Below, in pieces: positions 4,699 through 5,653 of a stretch of DNA of 5,653 nucleotides. The notes under the pieces were generated by a model. It did no database searches, was not told where the DNA came from, and saw nothing but the letters and a program-made list of their open reading frames with translations. Origin of the DNA: Thermococcus sp. (GTDB lineage: Archaea > Methanobacteriota_B > Thermococci > Thermococcales > Thermococcaceae); the NCBI GenBank assembly GCA_021157445.1, contig JAGGWM010000116.1, positions 1 to 5,653 on the forward strand, in the 5' to 3' direction. Each line of letters begins with the position of its first letter. Position 1 is the stretch's first letter. The translations under genes were made by a program, and so were the position numbers.

Positions 4699-5653
4699 TT
4701 GAAAAAGTTAATAACTCTTAGTATTATATTTTTGTTTCTGGCTAGCTTGGAAGGTTTTGCAACTAGTCAGTCTCTAACAAAAGATGCAGAACAAGAAGCC
4801 CTTGCTATTTTAACCGAAGATTCCAAAGATGCCCTCATAAGTGCTACCTTTGAAGGAGGGGATGGGCAAGTTTACATATCTACTGTTGAAGCTCTAGGAT
4901 TTCCAACAGATGGAGACTCTTATGTGATTTTAAGTTCAGGGATTGCTAGCGAGGCGGTAGATGGGAGTATCGGATCAACGGGAGGAATCTCAATTCCTAA
5001 TGGACATCCAGTGTTTGGAACCGAAATAAACGATGTAGCAACTTTAACAATTAAACTAAAAGTTCCCAGCAATGCCGAAACTTTGTCCTTTAAGTGGCTT
5101 TTTGGTTCAAATGAGATTCCAGACTATGTGGACGAATATAGAGACTTTTTTAGAGCATATGTAATCTTGCCAGATGGCTCCACTAAAGACATGGCTCTTT
5201 TGCCTAATGGAAATATACCGTATGTGGGGGACGGAATTCAGAACTATACAGCCCCAGATCCAACTGTCAATATTAATGAAGTTACATCAACATATACAGC
5301 AACCTTGGATGTGAGCAAGTATAGAGGAAAACAAATAACCCTTGTATTCCAAATAGCTGATGAAGGGGACGATAGTGTGGATACCTTTGCGTTTATTGAC
5401 GAGTTAAAATTTGTTAGAGGAGGTAAAGGGAAGGCTGACAGAAGAAGTTACATAATGATGATTCAGATCTGGAGCAAGTACTTTTTCAATGAATATGACC
5501 AGTTTGTAGCTCTTTATGCAAAAGCGGAAGAAATTGGAGTTAGCAATGAAACTTTAGAAAAGGCCTTGGAATTGCATCTTAATGCAACTGAACAGATGCT
5601 TTATGCTTGGCATACCGATGATCTTGAGAGTATAAGGATAAAGATTTGGAAAC
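4699..5653 (+). CDS. Secreted choice-of-anchor L domain protein (3' end cut by window edge)
   Basis: The frame opens at TTG 4699 and stays open for 318 codons to the window end. A Sec-type signal peptide is clear: MKK, then the hydrophobic core LITLSIIFLFLASL, with possible cleavage after Ala21. A choice-of-anchor L domain follows (about residues 45-240), shown by SYVILSSGIAS (74-84), LSFKWLFGSNEIPDYVDEYR (129-148, matching the family's F-x-F-GSEE-P-x-x-x-DxF block) and VFQIADEGDDSVDTFAFIDE (216-235, the IAD-GDs-DS-vFID block). Such domains occur in surface-exposed proteins whose C-terminal anchors vary; the acidic loops may bind calcium. After residue 245 the sequence turns helical (YAKAEEIGVSNETLEKALEL), like helical spacers in Thermococcales exported proteins. 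Possible N-glycosylation sequons are N182-Y-T, N283-E-T and N295-A-T. The type of anchor is beyond the window. The gene lies downstream of AMMECR1 but is separated by T-runs and a palindrome, so it is probably its own unit. Its role, possibly adhesion or cell-envelope, is inferred. Confidence 0.85.
   Translation, partial: MKKLITLSIIFLFLASLEGFATSQSLTKDAEQEALAILTEDSKDALISATFEGGDGQVYISTVEALGFPTDGDSYVILSSGIASEAVDGSIGSTGGISIPNGHPVFGTEINDVATLTIKLKVPSNAETLSFKWLFGSNEIPDYVDEYRDFFRAYVILPDGSTKDMALLPNGNIPYVGDGIQNYTAPDPTVNINEVTSTYTATLDVSKYRGKQITLVFQIADEGDDSVDTFAFIDELKFVRGGKGKADRRSYIMMIQIWSKYFFNEYDQFVALYAKAEEIGVSNETLEKALELHLNATEQMLYAWHTDDLESIRIKIWK

Overview
The window looks like chromosomal DNA of a hyperthermophilic euryarchaeon, most likely Thermococcales (Thermococcus/Pyrococcus type). 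The evidence is the protein families present (DUF373 membrane protein, MTH1187-type thiamine-binding protein, stand-alone AMMECR1 protein, archaeal endonuclease IV-like TIM barrel), proteins rich in Lys, Glu and Ile, tightly packed overlapping genes, Shine-Dalgarno (SD) sites of the GGTG type, frequent GTG/TTG starts and AT-rich TATA-like boxes. The assignment comes from recognising families by eye, not from a search.

Layout, left to right. (1) The 3' end of a plus-strand class V PLP-dependent aminotransferase enters from the left edge and ends at 517, overlapping the next, convergent gene by 11 bp. (2) Four genes lie on the minus strand between about 3880 and 507. In transcription order they are an MTH1187/DUF77 thiamine-binding protein, a DUF373 protein with a soluble N-terminal domain and 6-7 membrane segments, a 353-residue coiled-coil protein of unknown function, and an endonuclease IV-like TIM-barrel protein. 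The first three overlap in sequence and look translationally coupled. The fourth follows a short AT-rich gap that could hold its own promoter. (3) A short divergent intergenic region of about 95 bp separates this cluster from a plus-strand AMMECR1-family gene. (4) After a 114-bp intergenic region with T-runs and a striking nested inverted repeat, a plus-strand gene starting with TTG encodes a secreted protein with a choice-of-anchor L domain. It runs off the right edge.

How they may work together: the overlaps suggest that the thiamine-binding, DUF373 and coiled-coil proteins are made together, perhaps as a membrane-associated module, but no biochemical role for the set can be read from the sequence. 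The aminotransferase, AMMECR1 and anchor L genes appear to be separate transcription units. I see no RNA genes, CRISPR arrays, transposases or phage genes. No stretch longer than 300 bases lacks a gene.
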